DNA from: Variovorax sp. IB41
GTDB lineage: Bacteria > Pseudomonadota > Gammaproteobacteria > Burkholderiales > Burkholderiaceae_C
Direction of reading: 5' to 3'
Assembly (NCBI RefSeq): GCF_016405905.1
Contig: NZ_JAEFCB010000010.1
Span: 62,001 to 126,000, forward strand
DNA length: 64,000 bases
This document shows, one piece after another, positions 1 to 7,837 of the stretch. Both the position numbers and the translations under genes were made by a program. Position 1 is the stretch's first letter; each line of letters starts with the position of its first letter. The notes under the pieces were generated by a model. That model saw only the letters and a list, made by a program, of their open reading frames with translations. It was not told the DNA's origin and did not search any database.

Positions 1-93
1 GGCGCGGGTCACGCGCAGGCCGCTTTCGCGCAGCAGGGTCTCACTGTCGAAGGCGGCGAGCGGGGGCTTCGGGTGCGGTGTCGGGGTCTTCAT
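1..93 (-). CDS. N-terminus of a possible Fur-family regulator (partial)
   Basis: Reading the minus strand from an ATG at 93-91 gives 31 open codons that run off the left edge. The protein begins MKTPTPHPKPPLAAF and continues with LLRESGLRVTRA. The pattern LRxxGLRVTxxR is how the DNA-binding domain of many Fur-family repressors begins, so a Fur-like regulator is my best guess, but only 31 residues are visible. It is divergent from the AraC gene, and the 115 bp between them (94-208) would hold both promoters. Confidence 0.45.
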   Translation of the reverse strand, partial: MKTPTPHPKPPLAAFDSETLLRESGLRVTRA

Positions 94-208
94 GGGAAAC
101 GCCATTGTGTTGCATCCCCGGGGCTCGTGTGTAACGCAAGGCCAAAATCGCCCGCCGGCCATGCCAGATAATCGGCCGCATTCCAGACCAACGGACGGCA
201 CGAACAGC

Positions 209-1201
209 ATGGACACAGAGCGCGGCGGCGACGCACTCAGCCACGTGCTTGCGACGTACAGGTCCGAGCGGGCGGTCACGGCGCGCTTCTCGCTCTCCGC
301 GCCATGGGCGCTGCATTCGAGCGGCGTCGCCGGCCCGCTGATCCGCATGTGCACCGGCGCGCCGTACTGGATCGCGGTGGACGGCGCCGAGCCGGTGGCC
401 GTCGCGCCGCACGACATCGCGATGCTGCCGCAGGGCGGCGCCCACACCGTGTCGTCCGCGCCGGGCCTGGAGGCCGAGCCGTTTCGCGATCTCATCACCG
501 CGCACTCGGTCGGCCGGCATGGCGACCACCCGATCGTGTTCTCGCACGGCGGCGGCGGCGCGGCGACCGCGTTGTTCTCATTGCACCTGTGGATGCCCGC
601 GGAGGGCCTCGGCTCCATCATGGCGAGCCTGCCGCCGCTGATCGTGCTGCGGCAGGATGAGATTCCCACCACCGCGTCGCTCGCGCAGGCGATGGAATCG
701 CTGGTGAACGAAACCATCGCGCAGCGCCCGGGCTGGCAGCTCTCGGCGGCGCGCATGGCCGACCTGCTGCTGGTGCACATCCTCTGCGAGCACCTGTACG
801 CGCAGCCCCAGGCCGACCAGGCGCAGCAGGCCGGCCAGCTGCGCGGGCTGGACGACGAGAGCATCGCGCGCGCGATGTCGCTGATGCACGAGCGGCCCGA
901 GCACCCGTGGTCGGTGGCCACGCTGGCGCAGGCGAGCTATCTCTCGCGCACCGTCTTCAGCGAGCGCTTTCGCGCGCTGGTCGGCGTGACGCCCATGCAC
1001 TACCTGGGCTCCTACCGCATGACGCTCGCGGCCGAGAAGCTCAAGAACCGGCAGCTGAGCCTGCACCAGGTGGCAGAGGCGGTGGGCTATGCCTCGGAAA
1101 AGGCGTTCTCGCGCGCCTTCCAGCGCTGGACGGGCATGACGCCCAGCGCGTATGTGCGTCAGGCTGCGCCCAATAGCGATAGCCAGGACCGTTCACGCTG
1201 A
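209..1201 (+). CDS. AraC-family transcriptional regulator
   Basis: A 330-residue regulator if translation starts at the ATG at 209. An in-frame ATG at 92 would add 39 residues of low-complexity leader that do not resemble the family. The N-terminal half is a cupin-like effector domain (residues PYWIAVDG, DIAMLPQGGAH) of the AraC_binding/cupin_6 type. The C-terminal ~100 residues carry the double helix-turn-helix: WSVATLAQASYLSRTVFSERF for helix set one and LHQVAEAVGYASEKAFSRAF for set two, followed by GMTPSAYVR. Proteins of this layout usually control a neighbouring catabolic or oxidoreductase gene. The target here is unknown; the dioxygenase gene downstream or the divergent gene upstream are the candidates. 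Confidence 0.88.
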   Translation: MDTERGGDALSHVLATYRSERAVTARFSLSAPWALHSSGVAGPLIRMCTGAPYWIAVDGAEPVAVAPHDIAMLPQGGAHTVSSAPGLEAEPFRDLITAHSVGRHGDHPIVFSHGGGGAATALFSLHLWMPAEGLGSIMASLPPLIVLRQDEIPTTASLAQAMESLVNETIAQRPGWQLSAARMADLLLVHILCEHLYAQPQADQAQQAGQLRGLDDESIARAMSLMHERPEHPWSVATLAQASYLSRTVFSERFRALVGVTPMHYLGSYRMTLAAEKLKNRQLSLHQVAEAVGYASEKAFSRAFQRWTGMTPSAYVRQAAPNSDSQDRSR

Positions 1202-1249
1202 GCTTGTCGAAGCGCAGCGCAAGGCTTCGACAAGCTCAGCCCGAACGGT
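1188..1249. repeat. REP-like inverted repeat
   Basis: Two 26-bp arms (1188-1213 and 1224-1249) are inverted copies with only two mismatches, separated by a 10-nt loop. The core reads GCTGAGCTTGTCGAAG and its complement CTTCGACAAGCTCAGC. I recognise this as a dispersed palindromic element common between genes in Variovorax-type and other proteobacterial genomes. It overlaps the AraC stop codon and could fold as a strong hairpin at the mRNA 3' end, acting as a terminator or stabiliser. Confidence 0.75.
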
Positions 1250-1347
1250 TTGCGGCGATCCGCATGAGTTGCCGCACCGGACGATCGGTGCCCAAATCCG
1301 GCGTGCCGGAGGTTGAGGCGGCCGCATGCGCGCCGAACAATCGGCGC

Positions 1348-2283
1348 ATGCCCATCCAACGCCACCGAGTCATCCCCGACGTCCGCAATCCGGCGCTCGA
1401 AAACTCCCTCGTCAAATCGATCGCCACCGGCGACAACCGGCAGCGCGAAGCCACGGTGAAGAACACCGACGGCGAGCCGCTGCTGCAGTTCGAAGGCCAG
1501 AGCAATCCGTACCTGGAGCACCAGCGCAACGACCTGCTGCTGAGCATCCAGCACCTGCGCAGCGAAGGCCACGACGAGATGGTCTTCCTGTGCATCACGC
1601 ACTGCAAGGAGCTGACCTTCAAGGCCATTCACTACGAGCTGGTCAACATGCAGGCGCGCATCCGCGCCGACGACGTGGCCGGCGCGCTGCAGCTGGTGCC
1701 GCGGGTGCGCGCGCTGCTGGAGTTTCTGGGCAAGACCTGGGACGTGCTCTCCACCATCACGCCGCACGAGTTCAACCAGTTCCGCAACACGCTGGGCATC
1801 GCCTCGGGCCAGCAGTCGTACATGTACCGGCACGTGGAGTTCATCCTGGGCAACAAGTCGGTGCCGCTGGCACGTGCGCATGCGAACAACCCCGACGTGT
1901 GGCCCGGCATGGAACGCGCGCTGAATTCGCCGAGCCTCTACGACGACGTGCTCGCGCTGCTGCACCGGCGCGACATCGCGGTGCCGGCCGAGGCGCTCGC
2001 GCGCGACTGGTCGGCGCCTTATGTGGTGAACCCGGGCGTCGAGGCCGCGTGGCTCTGGGTCTACGGCGACCCGACACCGGAGAACGATCTCTACCGACTG
2101 GGCGAAGCGCTGATGGACATCGCCGATGTGTTTTCGCAATACCGCTGGCGGCACTTCGTGTCGGTCGAGCGCATCCTCGGCTTCAAGCCGGGCACGGGCG
2201 GCTCGGCCGGCGTGGGATGGCTGCGCAGCGTGGTCGACCACCGGTTCTTTCCGGAGCTATGGTCCGTGCGCACGCAACTCTGA
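1348..2283 (+). CDS. Tryptophan 2,3-dioxygenase-like haem protein, divergent
   Basis: The ATG at 1348 gives 311 residues, close to bacterial TDO length; upstream in-frame TTG/ATG codons lie in or next to the REP element. TDO hallmarks are clear: HDEMVF (residues 75-80), FRNTLGIASGQQSYMYRHVEFILGNK with the substrate-carboxylate Arg at 161, and YRWRHFVSVERILGFKPGTGG with the proximal haem His at 269, ending FFPELWSVRT. The distal segment is unusual. Canonical IxHQxxELW reads ITHCKELTF here, so the catalytic distal His (His55 in Xanthomonas TDO) aligns with Thr84 and a His lies one residue later; the ELW Trp is Thr. TDO opens the indole ring of L-tryptophan. With these changes, activity on a different indole is possible. 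The FAD monooxygenase gene follows after 11 bp, and no kynureninase is present. Confidence 0.8.
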   Translation: MPIQRHRVIPDVRNPALENSLVKSIATGDNRQREATVKNTDGEPLLQFEGQSNPYLEHQRNDLLLSIQHLRSEGHDEMVFLCITHCKELTFKAIHYELVNMQARIRADDVAGALQLVPRVRALLEFLGKTWDVLSTITPHEFNQFRNTLGIASGQQSYMYRHVEFILGNKSVPLARAHANNPDVWPGMERALNSPSLYDDVLALLHRRDIAVPAEALARDWSAPYVVNPGVEAAWLWVYGDPTPENDLYRLGEALMDIADVFSQYRWRHFVSVERILGFKPGTGGSAGVGWLRSVVDHRFFPELWSVRTQL

Positions 2284-2294
2284 GGCGCCCGTTC

Positions 2295-3467
2295 ATGACT
2301 GCCACACACAAGGTGCTGATCGTCGGCGCAGGCATCGCGGGCTGTTCGGCCGCCATCGCGCTGGCCGACAAAGGCATGCAGGTCACGCTGGTCGAAAAAG
2401 AGGCGCAATGGCGCTTCCAGAGTTCGGGCATCTTCATCTACAGCAACGGGCTGGAGGCGCTGCGCAGCGTCGGCGTGCTGCCGCAGATCCTCGATGCGGG
2501 CTTCGGCATCGCGGACGGACGCAACGTCTACCTCGACCACCACGGTGCGCCGATCGTCGATGTGTTCTATCCGCGCTCGCATGGCGACGCGGTGCCGGTC
2601 CTGGGCATCAAGCGCGCGGAGATGCACCGCATCCTCGCGGGCCGGCTCGGTGCGCTCGGCGTCGCTATCCGGCTCGCGACGACGGTGGCGACGATCCATT
2701 CGCCCGCCGGCGGCGATCACGCGGAGGTCACGTTCTCCGATGGATCGGTGCAGCGCTTCGACCTCGTCGTCGGCGCGGACGGCATCCGCTCGCAGGTCCG
2801 CGAGGCCGTGTGCGGACCCGTCGCGCCGCGCTACACGGGCTTCGGCGTCTGGCGCAGCGTGCACGCACGGCCGCGCGCGCTGGACGCGAAGGTCATGATG
2901 ATGGGCATCGGCAAGCGCCTGGGCATCATGCCGATCAGCGACGACAGGCTCTACATCTTCGGCACGGTGAGCGAGCCTGCGGACCGCTGGTATCCGAGGG
3001 CGCAATGGCCCGCGTTGATGCGCGCGCGGTTCGCGGAATTCGGCGGGCCGGCGCGGCAGTTTCTCGACGAGCTCTCCGCGGATTCGGAAGTGCTCTACAC
3101 CGCCGTCGAGGAAGTGCAGGCCCCGTTGCCCTGGCACGCGGGCCGCGTGCTGCTGATCGGCGATGCGGCGCACGCCTCGACGCCGTTCATGGGGCAGGGC
3201 GGCGCGATGGCGGTGGAGGACGCCGTGGTGCTTGCCGACATGCTCGCGGCGCACGGCATCGGCGAACAGACCCTGAAGGCCTTCGGCGAGCGCCGCTTTC
3301 CGATGTGCCGCTTCGTGCAGGAGGCTTCCCGCAAGGTCGGCGAGGCGGGCGCCGTGGAAGACGCCGCGAGCTGCGCGCGCCGCAACGCGGCGATGCAGCA
3401 GACGGCCCAGCAGCAGGTCGATGGCTTCTACCGCGAACTCGATGCGCTGCGTGCGGTGCCGTCCTGA
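2295..3467 (+). CDS. FAD-dependent aromatic monooxygenase
   Basis: A 390-residue class A flavoprotein hydroxylase. It has the dinucleotide-binding GAGIAG at residues 11-16 within VLIVGAGIAGCSAAIALA, the central DG motif in GADGIRSQVREAV, and the GD motif in LLIGDAAHASTPFMGQGGAMA that contacts FAD ribityl and the NAD(P)H side. Such enzymes hydroxylate or epoxidise aromatic substrates with NAD(P)H and O2. It starts 11 bp after the dioxygenase-like gene, so the two are almost certainly co-transcribed and may act in sequence on an indole or aromatic amine. Kynurenine 3-monooxygenase belongs to this superfamily, but nothing in the sequence fixes that substrate. Confidence 0.88.
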   Translation: MTATHKVLIVGAGIAGCSAAIALADKGMQVTLVEKEAQWRFQSSGIFIYSNGLEALRSVGVLPQILDAGFGIADGRNVYLDHHGAPIVDVFYPRSHGDAVPVLGIKRAEMHRILAGRLGALGVAIRLATTVATIHSPAGGDHAEVTFSDGSVQRFDLVVGADGIRSQVREAVCGPVAPRYTGFGVWRSVHARPRALDAKVMMMGIGKRLGIMPISDDRLYIFGTVSEPADRWYPRAQWPALMRARFAEFGGPARQFLDELSADSEVLYTAVEEVQAPLPWHAGRVLLIGDAAHASTPFMGQGGAMAVEDAVVLADMLAAHGIGEQTLKAFGERRFPMCRFVQEASRKVGEAGAVEDAASCARRNAAMQQTAQQQVDGFYRELDALRAVPS

Positions 3468-3586
3468 AGGATTGGAAAAGCTGCTTATGCCCGGATGCAG
3501 CTAAGCATCTGACGAAAGGGTCGTTCGCGCGAAGGCGGCCGCGCGACAGAATCGCGCGCTTTGTCTTTTGCAACCGAAAGTCTTCC

Positions 3587-4576
3587 ATGCGCGTCCACCC
3601 CTCGCTGAAAAAACCGTTCCTCGCACTGTGGGCCGGTGCGCTGTTCTCGCTGGGCGCGCAGGCGCAGCAACCGCCGGCGGCCTACCCGTCGAAGGCCGTG
3701 CACATCACGGTCGCCAACACGCCCGGCAGCTCGCCCGACGTGCTCGCGCGCTATCTGTCGCAGCGCCTGTCCGAGCAATGGAAGCAGCCCGTGGTGGTCG
3801 ACAACCGCGCCGGGGCGGCGGGCATCCTGGCGGCCGATGGGCTCGCGAAGGCCCCGGCCGACGGTTATTCGCTGCTGGTGGGCGCCGATGGGCCGATCAC
3901 CATCCTCCCCAATCTCCAGGCCGGGCTGCCGTACGACGCGCGACGCGACCTGGTGCCGGTGGTGTCGCTCGGGCAGATCGATTTCGTGCTGGTCGCGAAT
4001 CCGAAGACGGGCTTTCGCACCGTGGCCGATTTCGTGCACGCCGCCAAGGCGCAGCCGGGGCGCATCAACTACGCCTCGGCCGGCAACGGCAGTCCGCAGC
4101 AGCTGAGCATGGAACTGCTCAAGCAGAAGACCGGCATCTACGTCACCCACATTCCGTACCGCGGCGGTCCGCTGGGCATGCAGGACGTGATCGCGGGGCA
4201 GGTGGACGTGATGTTCATCGCCGTCGGCCCCGCGCTGCCGCACATCCGCACCGGCAAGCTGGTCGCGCTGGGCACCAGCGGCGAGAAGCGCCATGCGCTG
4301 CTGCCCGAAGTGCCGACCGTCGCCGAGACCTACGCGGGCTACCGCTCGGGCACCTGGTTCGGCCTGTTCGCGCCGGCCCGAACGCCGCAGCCGGTGCTCG
4401 ATGCCATCGCCGCCGATGCCGGGCGCATCGTGCAGACGCCCGCGGCGCGCGCCGATCTCGCGGTGCAGGGCATCGAGGCCACGGGCTTCGCGCAGCGGCA
4501 GTTCCAGCAGCAGGTGTCGGCCGAGTACGAGCGCTATGCGCAGATCGTGAAGGCCACGGGCATCAAGGCCGAATAG
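3587..4576 (+). CDS. Bug-family (TctC-type) periplasmic solute-binding protein
   Basis: A 329-residue exported protein. The N-terminal signal peptide (FLALWAGALFSLGAQAQ) is followed by the Bug signature YPSKAVHITVANTPGSSPDVLARYLSQ, then VVVDNRAGAAGILAADGLAKAPADGYSLLVG and later YASAGNGSPQQLSMELL and IPYRGG. Bug proteins bind carboxylates or other small organic acids and are greatly amplified in Burkholderiales. Cognate TctAB membrane genes are not in this window, which is usual for this family. Its position 119 bp after the FAD monooxygenase suggests that it captures a substrate for the upstream dioxygenase/monooxygenase pair, but this is inference. Confidence 0.9.
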   Translation: MRVHPSLKKPFLALWAGALFSLGAQAQQPPAAYPSKAVHITVANTPGSSPDVLARYLSQRLSEQWKQPVVVDNRAGAAGILAADGLAKAPADGYSLLVGADGPITILPNLQAGLPYDARRDLVPVVSLGQIDFVLVANPKTGFRTVADFVHAAKAQPGRINYASAGNGSPQQLSMELLKQKTGIYVTHIPYRGGPLGMQDVIAGQVDVMFIAVGPALPHIRTGKLVALGTSGEKRHALLPEVPTVAETYAGYRSGTWFGLFAPARTPQPVLDAIAADAGRIVQTPAARADLAVQGIEATGFAQRQFQQQVSAEYERYAQIVKATGIKAE

Positions 4577-4605
4577 CGTCGAAGAGGGCCGAATAGGGCC
4601 GTCGA

Positions 4606-4914
4606 TCAGCGAAGCGACCGGGACAGCGCCTTGGCGAAATCCGCGACATCGTCGTCGCGGCACACCTCGGCGGCGAGCGGCCCATGGCCGCCCGCCACGG
4701 CGACCAACGCCATCGCCTTCTTCGGGCAGAGGCCCAGGCAGGTCGACTGCACGACGCGAAGGCGCCCCGGCACATGCACCAGGTCGCGCTTGAGTTCCTT
4801 GCGGACCTGCCGCGCCTTGAGTTTGGTGGGGCCGTCGCTGCGCTCTTCGCAATCGCCGCAGACCAGCACGACGCCGGAGAGCTTGGTTTCGACCAGGGGA
4901 GGGGAATGGCTCAC
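4606..4914 (-). CDS. Small (2Fe-2S) ferredoxin-like / DUF1636-type protein
   Basis: A 102-residue protein read from a GTG at 4914-4912 (VSHSPPLVETK). An AAGGAA ribosome-binding sequence lies about 9 nt upstream, which decides this start over longer in-frame options. The body carries VLVCGDCEERSDGP and, 50 residues later, STCLGLCPKKAMAL. This gives four Cys in a CxxC ... CxxxC arrangement like that of thioredoxin-fold (2Fe-2S) ferredoxins and related (2Fe-2S)-binding or metal-binding proteins. No partner gene is obvious, since it is antisense to its neighbours and sits between the Bug gene and an esterase. Exact function is unknown. Confidence 0.7.
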   Translation of the reverse strand: MSHSPPLVETKLSGVVLVCGDCEERSDGPTKLKARQVRKELKRDLVHVPGRLRVVQSTCLGLCPKKAMALVAVAGGHGPLAAEVCRDDDVADFAKALSRSLR

Positions 4915-5062
4915 GCGTTGCGTTCCTTTTTTCTTTCCTTTTGTTTCAGCCCATCTTGGGCGCCAAGGCGCGCCGCGCACGTCAGCCGACTGCCCGAATG
5001 CGCTAAGGTGCGGCCATTCGCATTCCTGAATACCTTTGCCCGACCACCACGTCCCGACCACC

Positions 5063-5725
5063 ATGTCCCGACTCCCCATCGAAATCGAAACCGCCCCGAA
5101 CCCCACCACCACGGTGATCCTGATGCACGGCCTGGGCGCCGACGGCAACGACTTCGTGCCGATCGCCGGCGAGCTGGACCTCTCCAGCGTCGGGCCGGTG
5201 CGCTTCGTGTTTCCCAATGCGCCGGTGATTCCGGTGACCCTGAACAACGGCTACCAGATGCCGGCGTGGTTCGACATCGCCGGCCCCGATTTCAACGTGC
5301 AGGAAGACGCCACGGGCCTGCGCCGCTCGCAGGCCGCCATCGAGGCGCTGATCGCCAACGAAAAGGCCCGTGGCATCCCCGCGAACCGCATCGTGGTGGC
5401 CGGCTTCTCGCAGGGGTGCGCGATGGCGCTGCTCACGGGGCTGCGCCACACCGAGCGCCTGGCCGGCATCGTCGGCCTCTCGGGCTGGCTGCCGCTGGCG
5501 GCCAGCACCGCGGCCGAGCGCCACGCCGCCAACCATGAGACGCCGGTGTTCCTCGGTCACGGCCGGCAGGACCCGATGGTGCCCCTGGCACGCGCCGCGC
5601 AATCGCGCGACGCGCTCGCCGCCCTGGGCTACACCGTCGAGTGGCACGAGTACGCGATGGCGCACTCGGTCTGCATGGAGGAAGTGGCCGACCTGAACGA
5701 TTTCCTGCTGCGCGTGCTGGGCTGA
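5063..5725 (+). CDS. Carboxylesterase / phospholipase-type alpha/beta hydrolase
   Basis: A 220-residue serine hydrolase of the carboxylesterase type 2 (acyl-protein thioesterase-like) family. VILMHGLGADGNDF forms the oxyanion region, the nucleophile elbow is GFSQG with Ser116, the acidic residue is in GHGRQDPMVP (Asp170), and the His is in AMAHSVCMEE (His201). Length and motif spacing fit the family. Translation probably starts at ATG 5063; a TTG at 5036 would add nine residues. It probably acts on short-chain carboxyl esters in the cytoplasm. An ABM-type gene follows 59 bp later on the same strand. Confidence 0.92.
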   Translation: MSRLPIEIETAPNPTTTVILMHGLGADGNDFVPIAGELDLSSVGPVRFVFPNAPVIPVTLNNGYQMPAWFDIAGPDFNVQEDATGLRRSQAAIEALIANEKARGIPANRIVVAGFSQGCAMALLTGLRHTERLAGIVGLSGWLPLAASTAAERHAANHETPVFLGHGRQDPMVPLARAAQSRDALAALGYTVEWHEYAMAHSVCMEEVADLNDFLLRVLG

Positions 5726-5784
5726 AGAGCGCCACGGGCCGCTGCGGCAACCCACGAGACAGACAGACAGAGAAGGAGACCGCC

Positions 5785-6096
5785 ATGATCCTCGTCATCG
5801 GACACGCCCTCGCCAAGCCCGACACCCTGCAGGCGATGCTGGCCATCAGCGTGGAGCACGTGCTGCGCTCGCGCGCCGAGCCCGGCTGCATCTCGCACGA
5901 AGTCACCACTGATGTGCAGGCGCCGCTGCGGCTGACCTTCGTGGAGCGCTGGAGCGACATGCCCGCGCTGCAGGCGCACTTTCGCGTCGATGCCTCGCGC
6001 GCCTTCGGCAAGGCGCTCGCGGCGATGGCCGACGGCACGCCGGAGATCCACGTCTACCAGTCCGACGAGATCGATCTGCGGGCGGGCCGCGCCTAG
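5785..6096 (+). CDS. Antibiotic biosynthesis monooxygenase (ABM) domain protein
   Basis: A 103-residue single-domain protein preceded by a strong AGAAGGAG ribosome-binding site at 5771-5778. It has the dimeric alpha+beta-barrel ABM pattern: a short first strand (ILVIGHALAKP), the EPGCISHEV turn, LTFVERWSDMPALQAHF, and a final strand EIHVYQSDEI. Members range from quinol monooxygenases to heme-degrading and stress proteins, and many have no known reaction, so I do not assign one. It probably forms an operon with the esterase upstream. Confidence 0.85.
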   Translation: MILVIGHALAKPDTLQAMLAISVEHVLRSRAEPGCISHEVTTDVQAPLRLTFVERWSDMPALQAHFRVDASRAFGKALAAMADGTPEIHVYQSDEIDLRAGRA

Positions 6097-6151
6097 CCCG
6101 AATCTTTCACTACAAAACAGGCCTCTGGCCCCCACGGTGCCTATGCAGGGA

Positions 6152-6168
6152 GCTATCAAAAAAATAGC
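6152..6168. repeat. Small palindrome GCTAT-N7-ATAGC, part of a dispersed intergenic element
   Basis: The 171-bp gap before the glutamate-cysteine ligase gene contains a GCTAT/ATAGC hairpin around an A-rich loop (CAAAAAA). About 40 bp upstream is TTTCACTACAAAACAGGC. From memory, this combination, with the AGCTATCAAAAAAATAGC end, is a frequent intergenic repeat in Comamonadaceae genomes. No gene lies in this gap. Confidence 0.5.
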
Positions 6169-6267
6169 GGGCGGACGCCTAGCCGGAAACGGGATTCCCT
6201 GCGCAAGCAGTGCCCGCGCGCCCGTGCTACCTTCCAGCCCCTCAGAAGATTGATGGGTCATAACAAT

Positions 6268-7824
6268 ATGAGCAACAGATTGCAGGAGAGGCTGGGTGCC
6301 CTTTCAGCCGCACGCCTGACAGGCATGCGCCGCGGCATCGAGAAGGAAAGCCTGCGCGCGCTGCCCGACGGCAAGCTCGCGCTGACGCCGCATCCGTTGG
6401 CGCTGGGCTCGGCGCTCACGCATCCGCACATCACGACCGACTTCAGCGAATCGCAGCTCGAGCTCATCACGGGCGTGCACGCCGGCGTCGAATCGGCGCT
6501 CGAGGAATTGACCCGCGTCCACCAGTTCACCTACCGCGTGCTCGACCAATTGGGTGACGAGCGCCTCTGGGTTTCCAGCATGCCCTGCGGCCTGCCGACC
6601 GACGAGACCATTCCCATCGGGCGCTACGGCTCATCGAACGTGGGCCGCGCCAAGAGCGTCTACCGCATGGGCCTGAGCCACCGCTACGGCCGCCGCATGC
6701 AGACGATCTCGGGCATTCACTACAACTGGTCGCTGCCCGACGTGTCGAGCGAACAGTACTTCGCGCTGATCCGCAATTTCCGCCGCCACGCCTTCCTCCT
6801 GCTGTACCTGTTCGGCGCTTCGCCGGCCTTGTGTTCGAGCTTCGTCGCGGGCCGCCCGCACGAGCTGCAGCCGCTGGGCGACGGCAGCATGTTCATGCCG
6901 CACGGCACGTCGCTGCGCATGGGGCGCCTGGGCTACCAGAGCGATGCGCAGGCCTCGCTGGCGGTGAGCTACAACAGCCTGGACGGCTACGGCGCCTCGC
7001 TGCAGGACGCGCTCACGCGGCCCTGGCCGGGCTACGAGGCCATCGGCATCCGCAACCTGGGCGGCGACTACAACCAGCTGGGCACGAGCCTGCTGCAGAT
7101 CGAGAACGAGTTCTACGGCACCATCCGCCCCAAGCGCGTGATCAACCCCGGCGAGCGCCCGCTGCATGCGCTGCGCGAGCGCGGCGTCGAATACGTCGAG
7201 GTGCGCCTGATGGACCTCGACCCCTTCGAGACGGTCGGCATCAACGCGCAGACGATGCGCTTCATCGATGTCTTCCTCCTGCACTGCCTCCTGAGCGACA
7301 GCCCCGACGACACTCCCGAGGAAATCGCCGACCTCGCGCGCAACCAGCACCTGACCGCCGCGCGCGGCCGCGAGCCGGGCCTGCGCCTGTCGCGCGGCGG
7401 CAGCGAGGTGACGCTGACCGACTGGGGTATCGAACTGGTCGAAGAGTGCCTGCCCATCGCCGCTGCGCTCGACGCGGCGCAGGGCGGCACCCACCACACC
7501 GACGCGGTGAAGGCCGCCAAGGCCGCGCTGCGCAACCCCGACAGCCTGCCCTCGGCCCGCGTGCTCGCGGCCGTCGAGCAGCAGCACGGCAATTCGTTCA
7601 TCGGCTTCGTGCGCGCCCAGTCGGAGCAGACCCGCGCCGCGCTGCTGGCCCTGCCGTTCTCGCCCGAGCAGCAGGCCGGGTTCGAGCGCATGACCGCCGA
7701 GTCGATCCAGGAGCAAAAGCGCATCGAGGCGGCCGACACCATGCCCTTCGAGATCTACCGCGAGCAGTACGTCTCGCCCGCGCGGCTGGGCATCGCCCGC
7801 GGCCGCATGGCGGTCGCTGCCTAG
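6268..7824 (+). CDS. gshA: Glutamate-cysteine ligase
   Basis: A 518-residue enzyme catalysing the ATP-dependent first step of glutathione synthesis (gamma-glutamylcysteine formation). It follows the proteobacterial GshA type 1 pattern from end to end: MRRGIEKESLRALPDG, ALGSALTHPHITTDFSESQLELIT (the glutamate-site segment), DERLWVSSMPCGLP, YGSSNVGRAKSVYRMGLSHRYG, MQTISGIHYNWSLP and YVEVRLMDLDPF. The ATG at 6268 matches family length; another ATG at 6253 is in frame and would add five residues. No glutathione synthetase gene is adjacent. Confidence 0.95.
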   Translation: MSNRLQERLGALSAARLTGMRRGIEKESLRALPDGKLALTPHPLALGSALTHPHITTDFSESQLELITGVHAGVESALEELTRVHQFTYRVLDQLGDERLWVSSMPCGLPTDETIPIGRYGSSNVGRAKSVYRMGLSHRYGRRMQTISGIHYNWSLPDVSSEQYFALIRNFRRHAFLLLYLFGASPALCSSFVAGRPHELQPLGDGSMFMPHGTSLRMGRLGYQSDAQASLAVSYNSLDGYGASLQDALTRPWPGYEAIGIRNLGGDYNQLGTSLLQIENEFYGTIRPKRVINPGERPLHALRERGVEYVEVRLMDLDPFETVGINAQTMRFIDVFLLHCLLSDSPDDTPEEIADLARNQHLTAARGREPGLRLSRGGSEVTLTDWGIELVEECLPIAAALDAAQGGTHHTDAVKAAKAALRNPDSLPSARVLAAVEQQHGNSFIGFVRAQSEQTRAALLALPFSPEQQAGFERMTAESIQEQKRIEAADTMPFEIYREQYVSPARLGIARGRMAVAA

Positions 7825-7837
7825 GCAAGCCGGCGAT

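Noticed and set aside
3479..3509. Nested inverted repeats AGCTGC/GCAGCT and GATGC/GCATC after the FAD monooxygenase gene as a terminator
   Set aside because: Arms are only 5-6 bp and no U-tract follows; too weak to call.
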